The position numbers were made by a program, and so were the translations under genes. A stretch of 34,248 bases of DNA from an uncultured Clostridia bacterium (GTDB lineage Bacteria > Bacillota > Clostridia > TANB77 > CAG-508). Of this stretch, positions 1 to 7,331 are shown piece by piece (the stretch's first letter is position 1; each line of letters begins with the position of its first letter). The stretch lies in the NCBI GenBank assembly GCA_944387395.1, contig CALXEU010000041.1, positions 1 through 34,248 of the forward strand, read 5' to 3'. The notes under the pieces were generated by a model. The model was given only the letters and a program-made list of their open reading frames with translations, was not told the DNA's origin and did not search any database.

Positions 1-1
1 A

Positions 2-145
2 GGACTTTGGTTATTAGCAGAAAGCCATTTTGCAATACATACTTTTCCAGAAGAAGACAAGATATATATTGAAATTTCAAGTTGTGTTAAAGAATATTTT
101 GATAGATTTGTAAAAGAGCTAAATAAAATTTTAAGAGGAGAATAA
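2..145 (+). CDS. S-adenosylmethionine decarboxylase-like protein, C-terminal fragment
   Basis: This is a partial gene that enters from the left edge of the window. The 47 visible residues read in frame from base 2 to a TAA at 143-145. They carry an AESHFAIHTFPE segment that matches the cleavage and catalytic region of small SpeH/SpeD-type AdoMet decarboxylases (consensus ESHxxIHTxPE). In that family the proenzyme self-cleaves between Glu and Ser to make the pyruvoyl cofactor. A Cys follows 20 residues after that Ser (ISSCV), where the family has its catalytic Cys. Known role of the family: it makes decarboxylated AdoMet for polyamine aminopropylation. The N-terminal half lies outside the window, so completeness cannot be judged. 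No spermidine synthase follows; the next DNA is gene debris. Confidence 0.6.
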   Translation, partial: GLWLLAESHFAIHTFPEEDKIYIEISSCVKEYFDRFVKELNKILRGE

Positions 146-213
146 AAATAGAAATTATTATCATTTCACAAATTAAAGACAGAATATAATACATTAGAGA
201 TATATTTAATTAA

Positions 214-445
214 ATATTAAAACCAAATGAAATATTAAAATTACCAACTGGATTAAAATGTTATTTTGAAAAAGAAGAGGTAATATTGTTAATTATCAGA
301 AGCAGTATTATGGATAAGAATACAAAATGAAGGAGATAAGGAAGTAAGATTTAAAAAGGGAGAAGCAGTAGTTCAAGGTATATTTTTAAAATATTTAACA
401 ACTAAAAGTGATAAAAAATTAAATCAAGAAAGAAGAAGTGATTAA
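214..445 (+). pseudogene. dUTPase (dUTP diphosphatase) remnant, internally deleted and frameshifted
   Basis: Two pieces of one family are read in different frames. From 214 to about 306 the translation is ILKPNEILKLPTGLKCYFEK and then ...IIRSSI, matching the dUTPase segment that leads into the RSS motif (motif 2). From 302 to the TAA at 443-445 a second frame gives VLWIRIQNEGDKEV, then FKKGEAVVQGIFLKYL and NQERRSD, matching the C-terminal part of trimeric dUTPases before the GGFGST motif. The segment between RSS and the IRIQN strand, which should hold the catalytic G(I/V)IDxxY motif, is missing, and so are the N-terminus and the final motif V. An intact enzyme would hydrolyse dUTP to dUMP. 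This copy cannot. Bases 146-213 show no recognisable start; a 5' deletion is likely. Confidence 0.6.
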
Positions 446-502
446 TAGAAATTGTAAATATATTTTAGAAGTTCTAAAAATAAAAAATTTTGACTTCATT
501 TT

Positions 503-772
503 TTATAATATAGTATTAATATTTATTTCTGAATCTAACCCTAGATTTGTAAAAGTTGTATACAAATCTTTATTTTGTAAAAATCTATTTACATTCTTTA
601 AAGAAACACCAGTTCCCGATGCCAAATTTTCTATTGAAACTGCAGAGTCAGACTCACATAGATAATTCTTTAATTGAGATATATCATGTTCATCTTTAGA
701 TACACAGTTTGGACAAACAGCATTTTTTGAAGCAAAAAAACAACCACAACGTTCACATTTATTTAAATTCAT
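503..772 (-). CDS. small zinc-ribbon plus HTH protein (YvyF/TIGR03826-like)
   Basis: This 89-residue protein is read on the minus strand, with a good ribosome site (GGAGG about 11 bases before the ATG). Residues 7-23 form a CxxC...CxxC zinc ribbon (CERC and CPNC). Residues 30-70 look like a small helix-turn-helix with the rhythm of an 'IENLASGTGVSLKNVNRFL' helix pair. This arrangement resembles the YvyF-type protein found in Bacillus and Clostridium flagellar operons. That is a family-level resemblance only: there are no flagellar genes here, and the gene stands alone between debris and the PAP2 gene. It is probably a small regulator or nucleic-acid-binding protein. The C-terminal 20 residues are low complexity. 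Confidence 0.6.
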   Translation of the reverse strand: MNLNKCERCGCFFASKNAVCPNCVSKDEHDISQLKNYLCESDSAVSIENLASGTGVSLKNVNRFLQNKDLYTTFTNLGLDSEININTIL

Positions 773-925
773 AGATACTAACCTCCAAAAAAATTCTTAA
801 GTAATTATAATCCAAATTTTATCATAAAATTAACAAAAATTAAAGAGAAAAATGTAAAAAAATATAGAATTTTGTTAAATGTTATGTTATTATATTTTCA
901 CATTATTAGAAAGTTAGGATTTTAT

Positions 926-1573
926 ATGGAAGAGAATAAGGAAAATAAAGTTAAAATAATAAATATAATAAGAAAAAACGTGCAATGGATTGTCCTTCTA
1001 GTATGTTTAGTAATTTTTTTAATAATAGCAGAGAAGGTGTATAGCAAGGAGATTATGGAGGCAGATATTATAGGATATAATTTTATATCTGAAACTTTAA
1101 TATCTAATTCTTTTTCACCAATTGCAAAATTTATTACAAACTTTGGAGGAGCAGTTTGGCTTTTGCTATTAATAATTCTTTCTCTAATAGTTTTCAAAAA
1201 TAAAAAAATCAAAATTGCACTTGTACTAAATTTAATAATTGCAACTGCGTTAAATTTTATACTTAAAAACATTGTACAAAGACCTAGACCAACAGAATTT
1301 AGAATTATAGAAGAAACAGGATATAGTTTCCCTTCTGGACATTCAATGGTTAGTATGGCCTTTTATGGATATCTAATTTATTTAACATATAAATATATAA
1401 AAAATAAATATCTTAAATTTGCAATAATTACTTTATTAAGTTTACTTATAATATCTATTGGAATAAGTAGAATATATTTAGGGGTACATTATACTAGTGA
1501 TGTAATTGCAGGATTTTTACTATCAATAGCATATTTAATCATTTTTACTAAAGTTGTGGAAAAAATAGTATGA
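926..1573 (+). CDS. PAP2-family membrane phosphatase
   Basis: This is an integral membrane lipid phosphatase-like protein of 215 residues. The complete PAP2 signature is present: motif 1 KX6RP (K114 to R121-P122, in a QRPRP context), motif 2 PSGHS (136-140, His139) and motif 3 SRX5H (Arg182, His188), followed by the usual Asp192. Hydrophobic segments fall near residues 20-36, 75-90, 96-113, 141-156, 163-180 and 193-209. Family members dephosphorylate undecaprenyl pyrophosphate, phosphatidate or phosphatidylglycerophosphate at the membrane; the substrate cannot be told from sequence. I chose ATG 926 because an AGGA lies 6 bases upstream. The in-frame ATG at 872 would add 18 residues and has a poor ribosome site. 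The gene appears monocistronic. Confidence 0.85.
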   Translation: MEENKENKVKIINIIRKNVQWIVLLVCLVIFLIIAEKVYSKEIMEADIIGYNFISETLISNSFSPIAKFITNFGGAVWLLLLIILSLIVFKNKKIKIALVLNLIIATALNFILKNIVQRPRPTEFRIIEETGYSFPSGHSMVSMAFYGYLIYLTYKYIKNKYLKFAIITLLSLLIISIGISRIYLGVHYTSDVIAGFLLSIAYLIIFTKVVEKIV

Positions 1574-1681
1574 ATAAAGTTCATATATGAAAAAATATAA
1601 CAAGAAATATATTTATGACTAGATTGATATAAAAATTAAAGAAAAACAAAATATTTTATTATTAAATCAATATACATTATG

Positions 1682-1723
1682 TTGATAATATACGTATAAT
1701 ATGTTATAATATACGTATAATAT
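1682..1723 (+). promoter_or_regulatory. promoter with two tandem operator copies for the RelB-like antitoxin
   Basis: A near-consensus promoter TTGATA (1682-1687), 17-base spacer, TATAAT (1705-1710) precedes the antitoxin gene. An 18-base AT-rich sequence centred on the palindrome ATACGTAT occurs twice without a mismatch, at 1685-1702 and 1706-1723, with centres 21 bases apart (about two helical turns). The first copy fills the spacer and the second covers the -10 and start site. This is the geometry of cooperative autorepression by a ribbon-helix-helix antitoxin. That function is inferred from family knowledge; the repeats and promoter are seen directly. Confidence 0.75.
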
Positions 1724-1740
1724 ATCATGGAGGTGATATT

Positions 1741-2010
1741 ATGGCTACAATAAATGTTAATGTAGATGATAAGGTAAAAGAACAAGCGAAGGAAACTCTA
1801 GAATATTTAGGAACAAATTTTACAAATGTTATCAATATGTTATTAAGACAAATAATCTTAACCGAAAGCATTCCTTTTGAAATAAAAGTACCAAAATTAA
1901 ATGCTGAAACTAAAAAAGCTATTGAAGATGCAGAAAATGGAATAGGATTAAGCAAAGGATATACCAATCTAGATGAAATGTGGAAAGAATTAGATAAAGA
2001 GGATTGCTAA
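1741..2010 (+). CDS. RelB/DinJ-family antitoxin, no adjacent toxin
   Basis: This is an 89-residue protein with a ribbon-helix-helix N-terminus: a strand with alternating polar and apolar residues (ATINVNVDD, residues 2-10), helix A (KVKEQAKETLEYLG) and helix B starting at TNFTNVINMLLRQI. The segment SIPFEIKVP followed by a helical tail is typical of RelB/DinJ antitoxins, where the tail wraps the partner RelE/YafQ-type RNase. The ribosome site GGAGGTG lies at 1729-1735. A toxin gene normally overlaps or follows within a few bases. Here the only continuation is a three-codon GTG-ATA-AAA-TAA stub at 2013-2024, and no RelE-like reading frame appears on either strand before thrS. The antitoxin is therefore an orphan, or the toxin was lost when the downstream cassette arrived. 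Confidence 0.82.
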   Translation: MATINVNVDDKVKEQAKETLEYLGTNFTNVINMLLRQIILTESIPFEIKVPKLNAETKKAIEDAENGIGLSKGYTNLDEMWKELDKEDC

Positions 2011-2042
2011 AGTGATAAAATAATGGTATAATTACATTATGT

Positions 2043-2124
2043 AGCCTTGTTTTAAGGCTCACGCTTAGCAAACGCCATTTCCTGTGGAGCTAATTAGCCA
2101 TAGGGCAAGACCTAAAGGAGGTCT
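2043..2124 (+). promoter_or_regulatory. structured leader of the small secreted protein gene
   Basis: Three hairpins are stacked in the 85 bases before the next start codon. They are AGCCTT/AAGGCT (2043-2048 with 2054-2059), CCTGTGG/CCATAGG (2081-2087 with 2098-2104, one G-U pair, enclosing a palindromic GCTAATTAGC), and AGACCT/AGGTCT (2108-2113 with 2119-2124). The last one contains the strong AAAGGAGGT ribosome site, so it could hide it. The leader shares the base composition of the gene that follows rather than that of the flanks. I could not match it to a known riboswitch class. I see no convincing promoter inside it. Confidence 0.4.
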
Positions 2125-2127
2125 AAA

Positions 2128-2490
2128 ATGAAAGCCTTGTTTTTTGCAGTATTATTTTCTCTTTTGATCTACTGCCCTGCAATGGCTGTGGAACCCACTA
2201 TCTGCGAAAGTGGGGAGGAAGAGATGAGAAGAAGTTATTCGAACTTCTTCGACGAAGAATCAAAACAACAAGAGGTATGGCAGATTATCGAAGCTTATGA
2301 AATCTGCCGTGAAGAAGGCAAAATTTCCATTTATGAGTCCGACATTGCCGGATTCGTAATGGAACTGAGTATGGCGGACATCCGGTTCGAGATGAGCGAG
2401 GATGGAAGTACTATTACGATTCCTAATCTTGCTCCGCAATTCAAGATTTGTCTCATCACAGGGGACGCAGACCCTGTTGATGTGGACTAA
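2128..2490 (+). CDS. small secreted protein of unknown function, foreign base composition
   Basis: This 120-residue protein begins with a clear Sec signal peptide: a short basic start (MK), a hydrophobic core over residues 4-16, and a probable cleavage after an AMA box at about residue 20. The mature part is acidic and has three cysteines (CESGEEE near 26, EICREEG near 58, FKICLIT near 109). I recognise no domain. The gene uses many G/C-ending codons (for example ATC, TTC, GAC, CCG, CGG) and is visibly richer in GC than every neighbour. It has an unusually strong ribosome site and its own perfect hairpin terminator, so it forms a self-contained cassette between the antitoxin and thrS. Recent transfer is the simplest reading. 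A chimeric assembly join is the main alternative. Confidence 0.6.
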   Translation: MKALFFAVLFSLLIYCPAMAVEPTICESGEEEMRRSYSNFFDEESKQQEVWQIIEAYEICREEGKISIYESDIAGFVMELSMADIRFEMSEDGSTITIPNLAPQFKICLITGDADPVDVD

Positions 2491-2528
2491 AGCAAAGCTC
2501 CCGTGGGTAAAACCACGGGGGCTTTGCT
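2491..2528 (+). terminator. perfect hairpin closing the secreted-protein cassette
   Basis: A 16-pair stem starts at the base after the stop codon: AGCAAAGC (2491-2498) pairs with GCTTTGCT (2521-2528), then T-G, then CCCGTGG (2500-2506) with CCACGGG (2513-2519), around a six-base loop. It is very GC-rich for this genome. A U-tract is missing on the plus strand; A-rich DNA follows instead. It therefore differs in style from the other terminators in the window. Confidence 0.65.
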
Positions 2529-2549
2529 TATAAAAAAATAAAAATTGTA

Positions 2550-2578
2550 TTGACATAAATAAAAAAAAGTTATATTAT
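2550..2578 (+). promoter_or_regulatory. promoter of the thrS transcript
   Basis: TTGACA (2550-2555, perfect -35), a 17-base spacer and TATTAT (2573-2578) lie just ahead of the T-box leader. The start site would be about 2585, which leaves roughly 270 bases of untranslated leader before thrS. Confidence 0.75.
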
Positions 2579-2600
2579 ATAAATGTAAAATAAATATATA

Positions 2601-2813
2601 TGCAATGAGACAAAGTAAAATAAAGGTTACCAAATAAGAGAAAATTAGCCATAGGCTGAGAGCTAATTGTGGAAAACATATTTGAAAAACTACCTCACAA
2701 AGAGAAAATCTTTGGCAGAAATGCTTGGCATATACAAATTAAGTAAAAAATTAGGATGGAACCGTGTATAAAAATACACTCCTAAGTGCTATAAAGGCAT
2801 TTAGGAGTTTTTT
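2601..2813 (+). promoter_or_regulatory. T-box riboswitch controlling thrS
   Basis: The T-box core AGGATGGAACCGTG is at 2753-2766 (family consensus AGGGTGGNACCGCG). A terminator follows: a 12-pair stem 2778-2789 with 2797-2808 and a T6 run ending at 2813. Upstream, an AGTA motif at 2614-2617 follows the 5' strand of the stem I base, and a TGAG/CTCA pairing can close stem I. Two threonine codons, ACT (2689-2691) and ACC (2692-2694), sit at the expected specifier position just before the CTCA strand. In this family uncharged tRNA(Thr) binding stabilises an antiterminator and lets thrS be transcribed. The specifier call is inferred from position and the downstream gene. Confidence 0.9.
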
Positions 2814-2857
2814 AGTATTCCATAGTAATTAAAAAATATAGTATAGAGGAGGATTAT

Positions 2858-4786
2858 ATGATAAACATTGAATTAAAAGACGGAAGCAAGAGAGAAGTAA
2901 AAGAAGGAATATCTATTCTAGAATTTGCAAAAGAAATTAGTGAAGGACTTGCAAGAAATGCAATGGCAGGCAGAGTAGATGGAAAAGTAGAAGATTTAAG
3001 ATTTAAATTAGAGAAGGATTGTAAACTAGAAATTTTAACATTTGATGATCTAGATGGAAAAAAAGCATATTGGCACACAACTTCTCACATTATGGCTCAA
3101 GCTATTAAAAGATTATATAAAGATGTAAAACTTGCAATAGGACCAGCTATTGACAGTGGTTTTTACTATGATTTTGATTCAGAATATAGATTTTCTGAGG
3201 AAGACTTTGAAAAAATAGAAGAAGAAATGAAAAAAATAATTAAAGAAGATTTACCAATAGAAAGATTTGAACTTCCAAGAAAAGAAGCACTTAAGCTAAT
3301 GGAAGATGCAGGAGAAGATTATAAAGTAGAGCTAATAAATGATTTACCAGAAGATGAAATAATTTCTTTCTACAAACAAGGAGAGTTTACAGACTTATGT
3401 GCTGGACCTCATCTAATGAGTACAGGAAAAGTAAAAGCTGTAAAAGTATTATCAACTTCAGGAGCATACTGGAGAGGCGACGAAAAAAACAAAATGCTTC
3501 AAAGAATTTATGCAGTTTCATTCCCAAAGGCAAGCATGCTAGAGGAACATTTACAAGCACTAGAAGAAGCAAAACAAAGAGACCATAGAAAACTAGGAAA
3601 AGAGTTAGAATTATTTATGACTCATAAACTAGTTGGTTCAGGATTACCAATGTACCTTCCAAATGGAGCAACTGTAAGAAGATTACTAGAAAGATATATT
3701 CAAGACAAAGAAATAAGAATGGGATATAAACATGTATATACTCCATCACTTGCAAACGTAGAATTATATAAAACATCTGGACACTGGGATCATTACAAAG
3801 AAGATATGTTCCCTGTAATGAAAATGGATAATGAAGAATTAGTTCTAAGACCAATGAATTGTCCTCATCATATGTTAATATTTAAGAGTAAAATGCGTTC
3901 ATACAAAGATTTACCTATCAGAATAGGAGAACTTGCACACGACTTTAGATTTGAGGATAGTGGAACTGTTTGTGGAATAGAAAGAGTTCGCCAAATGTGT
4001 CAAAATGATGCACACTTATTTGTAAGACCTGATCAAATAAAGGAAGAAGTTGCAAAAGTTGTAAAATTAATATTAGAAGTTTATAAAGATTTTGGATTTG
4101 AAAAATACGAATTTAGATTATCTTTAAGAGATAAAAATGATAAACACAAATACTTTGATGATGACGAAATGTGGGAAAAAGCAGAATCTGAACTTCGTGA
4201 AATATTAACTGAAATAGGAATACCATTCTACGAAGCAGAAGGAGAAGCAGCGTTCTATGGACCAAAGTTAGATGTTCAATTAAAATCAGCAATAGGACAT
4301 GATGTAACTGTTTCTACATGTCAATTAGACTTTTTATTACCTGAAAGATTTGAACTAGAATATATAGGAGAAGATGGTAAGGCACATAGACCAGTTGTAA
4401 TTCATAGAGCGATACTTGGAACTCTAGATAGATTTATGGCATTCTTAATAGAAGAAACAAAAGGAGCTTTCCCAACATGGCTTGCTCCAGTACAAGTAAA
4501 AGTTCTTCCTATTTCTGATAAGCACCTAGAATATGCAAATAAAGTAGCAGAAGAATTAAATAAAAAATATGTAAGAGTAGAAGTTGATGATAGAGCAGAA
4601 AAAATAGGCTACAAAATAAGAGAAGCTCAACTACAAAAAGTACCATATATGTTAATTGTTGGTGACAAAGAACAAGAAGCAGGAGAAGTAGGTGTAAGAG
4701 ATAGAAAAGAAGGAGACTTAGGAGCAATGAAATTAGAAGAATTTGTTTCTAAGATTGATGAAGAAATAAAAACATTTGCAAAATAA
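2858..4786 (+). CDS. thrS: threonyl-tRNA synthetase
   Basis: This 642-residue class II aminoacyl-tRNA synthetase has the usual full length. It charges tRNA(Thr) with threonine in the cytoplasm. The domain order is intact: TGS domain (about 1-62), the editing domain with HTTSH (His73, His77) and the CAGPH motif, the catalytic core with motif 2 RPMNCPHH (zinc-ligand Cys and His), CQNDAHLF, and the motif 3 region VVIHRAILGTLDRF, then a C-terminal anticodon-binding domain from about residue 540. The ribosome site GAGGAGG is 7-8 bases before the ATG. It is a single-gene unit bounded by its T-box leader and a strong terminator, so regulation by threonine starvation is expected. Confidence 0.98.
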   Translation: MINIELKDGSKREVKEGISILEFAKEISEGLARNAMAGRVDGKVEDLRFKLEKDCKLEILTFDDLDGKKAYWHTTSHIMAQAIKRLYKDVKLAIGPAIDSGFYYDFDSEYRFSEEDFEKIEEEMKKIIKEDLPIERFELPRKEALKLMEDAGEDYKVELINDLPEDEIISFYKQGEFTDLCAGPHLMSTGKVKAVKVLSTSGAYWRGDEKNKMLQRIYAVSFPKASMLEEHLQALEEAKQRDHRKLGKELELFMTHKLVGSGLPMYLPNGATVRRLLERYIQDKEIRMGYKHVYTPSLANVELYKTSGHWDHYKEDMFPVMKMDNEELVLRPMNCPHHMLIFKSKMRSYKDLPIRIGELAHDFRFEDSGTVCGIERVRQMCQNDAHLFVRPDQIKEEVAKVVKLILEVYKDFGFEKYEFRLSLRDKNDKHKYFDDDEMWEKAESELREILTEIGIPFYEAEGEAAFYGPKLDVQLKSAIGHDVTVSTCQLDFLLPERFELEYIGEDGKAHRPVVIHRAILGTLDRFMAFLIEETKGAFPTWLAPVQVKVLPISDKHLEYANKVAEELNKKYVRVEVDDRAEKIGYKIREAQLQKVPYMLIVGDKEQEAGEVGVRDRKEGDLGAMKLEEFVSKIDEEIKTFAK

Positions 4787-4791
4787 TAACT

Positions 4792-4835
4792 AAAATAAGA
4801 TATTAGATGATAAATAAATCTAATATCTTATTTTT
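4792..4835 (+). terminator. rho-independent terminator after thrS
   Basis: A 17-pair stem (4792-4808 with 4818-4834) has a nine-base loop and ends in TTTTT. It starts six bases after the thrS stop. The stem is AT-rich but perfectly paired. Confidence 0.85.
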
Positions 4836-4921
4836 AGATAATTTACACAAATCTATAGAAATGTAAATAATGTTGTGTTATACTAATAAATAACTTTTGC
4901 AAAATATATGGAGGAATACAA

Positions 4922-7258
4922 ATGTTAAAGAAAAAAGTTGAAGGAACAACCGAAAATTTAAATCTACTAACAAACAAAGTAAAATACATAGGATTCGAAT
5001 TAGAAAAAATACCAGAGTTTTTGAATGAATTTGAACCATTAAATTATAGAGTACCAAAAGTATATGACGAAAAAACATACAAAATATACAAATACATAGA
5101 CGTAGATAATATAGAAATACTAATAACACCCAAAGACCGTTTAAGCGAATTATCTGAGAGATACAAGCTTGCAAGCCCAATATATACATACATGCAATCT
5201 GGAGACAAAGAAAATCTAGAAAAATATGCATACTTTCTAAGAATGATAAACCAAACTAACTTAGCAGATATACAAAGAATAGAAGAAGAGCAAGAAGAAT
5301 TTAATAAACAAATACCATTTGAAGTAAAGTTCCAAAACAATTTTAAGTGGCAAATATTTTACTCAGATTATGCAAAAAAATACTTTATGCTAGCTTCAAC
5401 AGAAGAATCAGATAATGCACCAATGTTTTATCTTTTAAACCAAAAAATAGAACAAAATAATAAAAAAGATACAAGAAAAATATTTGTACCAATAAGTAAT
5501 GAAGAATACACAGAAAAAATATTAAAAAAATCAGAAATAGAAGATTTAATAAATTATCTATGGTATTTCACAAAAAACTGGGCATCCATATATGAAGTAA
5601 CAGACAAAGACGAAAATTTAAGTATTCACATAGTAGGAGAAACTCAAATTTACGATAAGATGACAAGCAAGTACAAAATAATAATAAATGATAAAAAAGA
5701 AGCTCAAACAACATACAAATTAATAAAAGCACTATTTATATTATCATACGATTTATCTAGTGAATATAAATTTAATCTGAAAGTTGGAAAAGAAGGTGAT
5801 TTGGAATTCTATTTTAATGGCGAAAAAATTGAATATACAAAACTTCCAGAATTTTTAAGAAGTGAAGCAATTAAAAAAATGAAAGAAAATGAAAGGTTAA
5901 AAATAGAAAACCAACAAATAAAAGCAGATATAAAAGATTTGCAAAGACTTGAAGAGATAAAAGAAAAAGAATACCTAAATAAACAAAAACAAATTGCAAA
6001 TTTTATGGAATGTAAAAAAACTTTTATAGGAAAGCTAAAATACTTTTTTAAAGGAAAAAAGCAAGAAGAAAAAGAAGAAGAAGGGATAATAGAAAAATCA
6101 GTAAACAAAAATAGACTTAAGGACATTTTAAACCAAGATAAAACAAAGGATGAACATCTTTCAAACGAAGAAATAGAAAAGCAAAATTACACGATTGAAG
6201 ATATAATAAAAATCGGAAAACAACTAGATGAAAATACCAAAATAAATAAAAATGCTAATCTAGACAAAGATGCACTAGAAGCAAAGATTAATAGAGTAAA
6301 TCAAAAAATAAAAAGCGCAGATATGTATCTAACAGAAATAAACGACCATAAAAGAAGTATATTTGACTTCTGGAAATATGCAAACAAGGACGAATCAAAA
6401 ATGTTGGTTGAAGGGCAGGAAATAGAAGAAACAAAGCAAGAAAAAATAAAGAGAAAATTTGACTACGAAGAAGACATAGAAACACTTGCAGCTAACATAG
6501 ATGTGAGACAAAGAGAAAAACTATCTCATAAAGAACAAGACGCAATATTTGCATCAAATTTTATATTAGATGGTATAAATATAGTATCAAAAAAAGAACT
6601 TCTTAAAGCAGACGAAGAAAAAATAAAAAAATTATTAGAAACATTAAAAGATGAATATAGAAAAGATATAGATAAAATAGAAGTTAAAGATTTCGATATA
6701 TTTGGAAACGTTGCAGAGGATAAAACTAAAATTAAAACTTTAAAAAACAACAAACATAGAGAAAATGAAAAAGATAAATTTAAGGTGTTAAATGTAAATT
6801 TAGACACACAACTTGAAGACTTTATACAAAAAATTAAAGACATTAGAAAAACATTAGTTGAAGAAAGCTCAAAAATAGAAGTTCCATGTAATTTAAGCCT
6901 ATACAAAGCTGCAAACGACAAAATAGAGCCAACGGGATTTGATAAATTCAGCATTAATCCATACGAAACACTAAATAAACTAGAACAAATATCAACTTCA
7001 AAAGAAACATATTTGTATAAAATAAATGTACCAGAAGGTACAAAATTAATGTTTTACTCAAATATAACATTCTTTGAAAATGATAATAAAACATTACCAC
7101 TCGGAATGGATATATCTCAAGAAAGTTTAATTGATATGGAACAATACGATTTAGAACTAAAAGGAAAAGATGAATTCAATATTAACATAGAAAAAGAAGG
7201 ATTTAAACACTTTGTAAAGAATGTAAAAGTATATGAATATAATCTAAAACAAAAATAA
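4922..7258 (+). CDS. large coiled-coil-containing protein of unknown function
   Basis: This is a 778-residue cytoplasmic-looking protein with no signal peptide or membrane segment. I do not recognise a family. Residues 1-310 are mixed alpha/beta and aromatic-rich. Residues about 318-365 form a Lys/Glu heptad stretch (KENERLKIENQQIKADIKDL and on) that should be a coiled coil, and a strongly charged region follows to about 640. The last 120 residues look globular again, with beta-rich patterns (YKINVPEGTKLMFYSNITFF). The ribosome site GGAGG precedes the ATG. It has no same-strand partner: thrS ends in a terminator upstream and the next gene converges from the other strand. Codon use matches the genome, so it looks native. 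It could be a structural or scaffold protein, but nothing here proves that. Confidence 0.8.
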   Translation: MLKKKVEGTTENLNLLTNKVKYIGFELEKIPEFLNEFEPLNYRVPKVYDEKTYKIYKYIDVDNIEILITPKDRLSELSERYKLASPIYTYMQSGDKENLEKYAYFLRMINQTNLADIQRIEEEQEEFNKQIPFEVKFQNNFKWQIFYSDYAKKYFMLASTEESDNAPMFYLLNQKIEQNNKKDTRKIFVPISNEEYTEKILKKSEIEDLINYLWYFTKNWASIYEVTDKDENLSIHIVGETQIYDKMTSKYKIIINDKKEAQTTYKLIKALFILSYDLSSEYKFNLKVGKEGDLEFYFNGEKIEYTKLPEFLRSEAIKKMKENERLKIENQQIKADIKDLQRLEEIKEKEYLNKQKQIANFMECKKTFIGKLKYFFKGKKQEEKEEEGIIEKSVNKNRLKDILNQDKTKDEHLSNEEIEKQNYTIEDIIKIGKQLDENTKINKNANLDKDALEAKINRVNQKIKSADMYLTEINDHKRSIFDFWKYANKDESKMLVEGQEIEETKQEKIKRKFDYEEDIETLAANIDVRQREKLSHKEQDAIFASNFILDGINIVSKKELLKADEEKIKKLLETLKDEYRKDIDKIEVKDFDIFGNVAEDKTKIKTLKNNKHRENEKDKFKVLNVNLDTQLEDFIQKIKDIRKTLVEESSKIEVPCNLSLYKAANDKIEPTGFDKFSINPYETLNKLEQISTSKETYLYKINVPEGTKLMFYSNITFFENDNKTLPLGMDISQESLIDMEQYDLELKGKDEFNINIEKEGFKHFVKNVKVYEYNLKQK

Positions 7259-7273
7259 AATTAACATGAAAAT

Positions 7274-7315
7274 AAAGGTCATACAGAGAAAAATATAATC
7301 TACTGTAGGACCTTT
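7274..7315. terminator. bidirectional terminator between convergent genes
   Basis: AAAGGTC (7274-7280) pairs with GACCTTT (7309-7315), and after one mismatch TACAG pairs with CTGTA, in the 73 bases between two converging stop codons. Short A/T tracts lie on both sides. The placement supports a shared terminator, though the T-tracts are weak. Confidence 0.55.
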
Positions 7316-7331
7316 AAATTATGTATAAAAA

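Noticed and set aside
1574-1680. possible gene or element between PAP2 and the antitoxin promoter
   Set aside because: Only AT-rich DNA with no frame, hairpin with T-tract or repeat worth naming was seen.
2060-2127. c-di-GMP-I riboswitch suggested by CACGC and GCAAAC words
   Set aside because: The GACGCAAAGCC-type core and the tetraloop receptor arrangement are missing. Resemblance is limited to short words.
2011-2127. hidden RelE-type toxin after the antitoxin
   Set aside because: All frames close within a few codons and none shows RelE/YafQ residues.
6526-6954. 142-codon minus-strand frame inside the 778-residue protein gene
   Set aside because: It is an antisense shadow of AT-rich coding sequence, with no ribosome site and Ser/Phe/Leu-biased composition typical of reversed Lys/Glu-rich genes.
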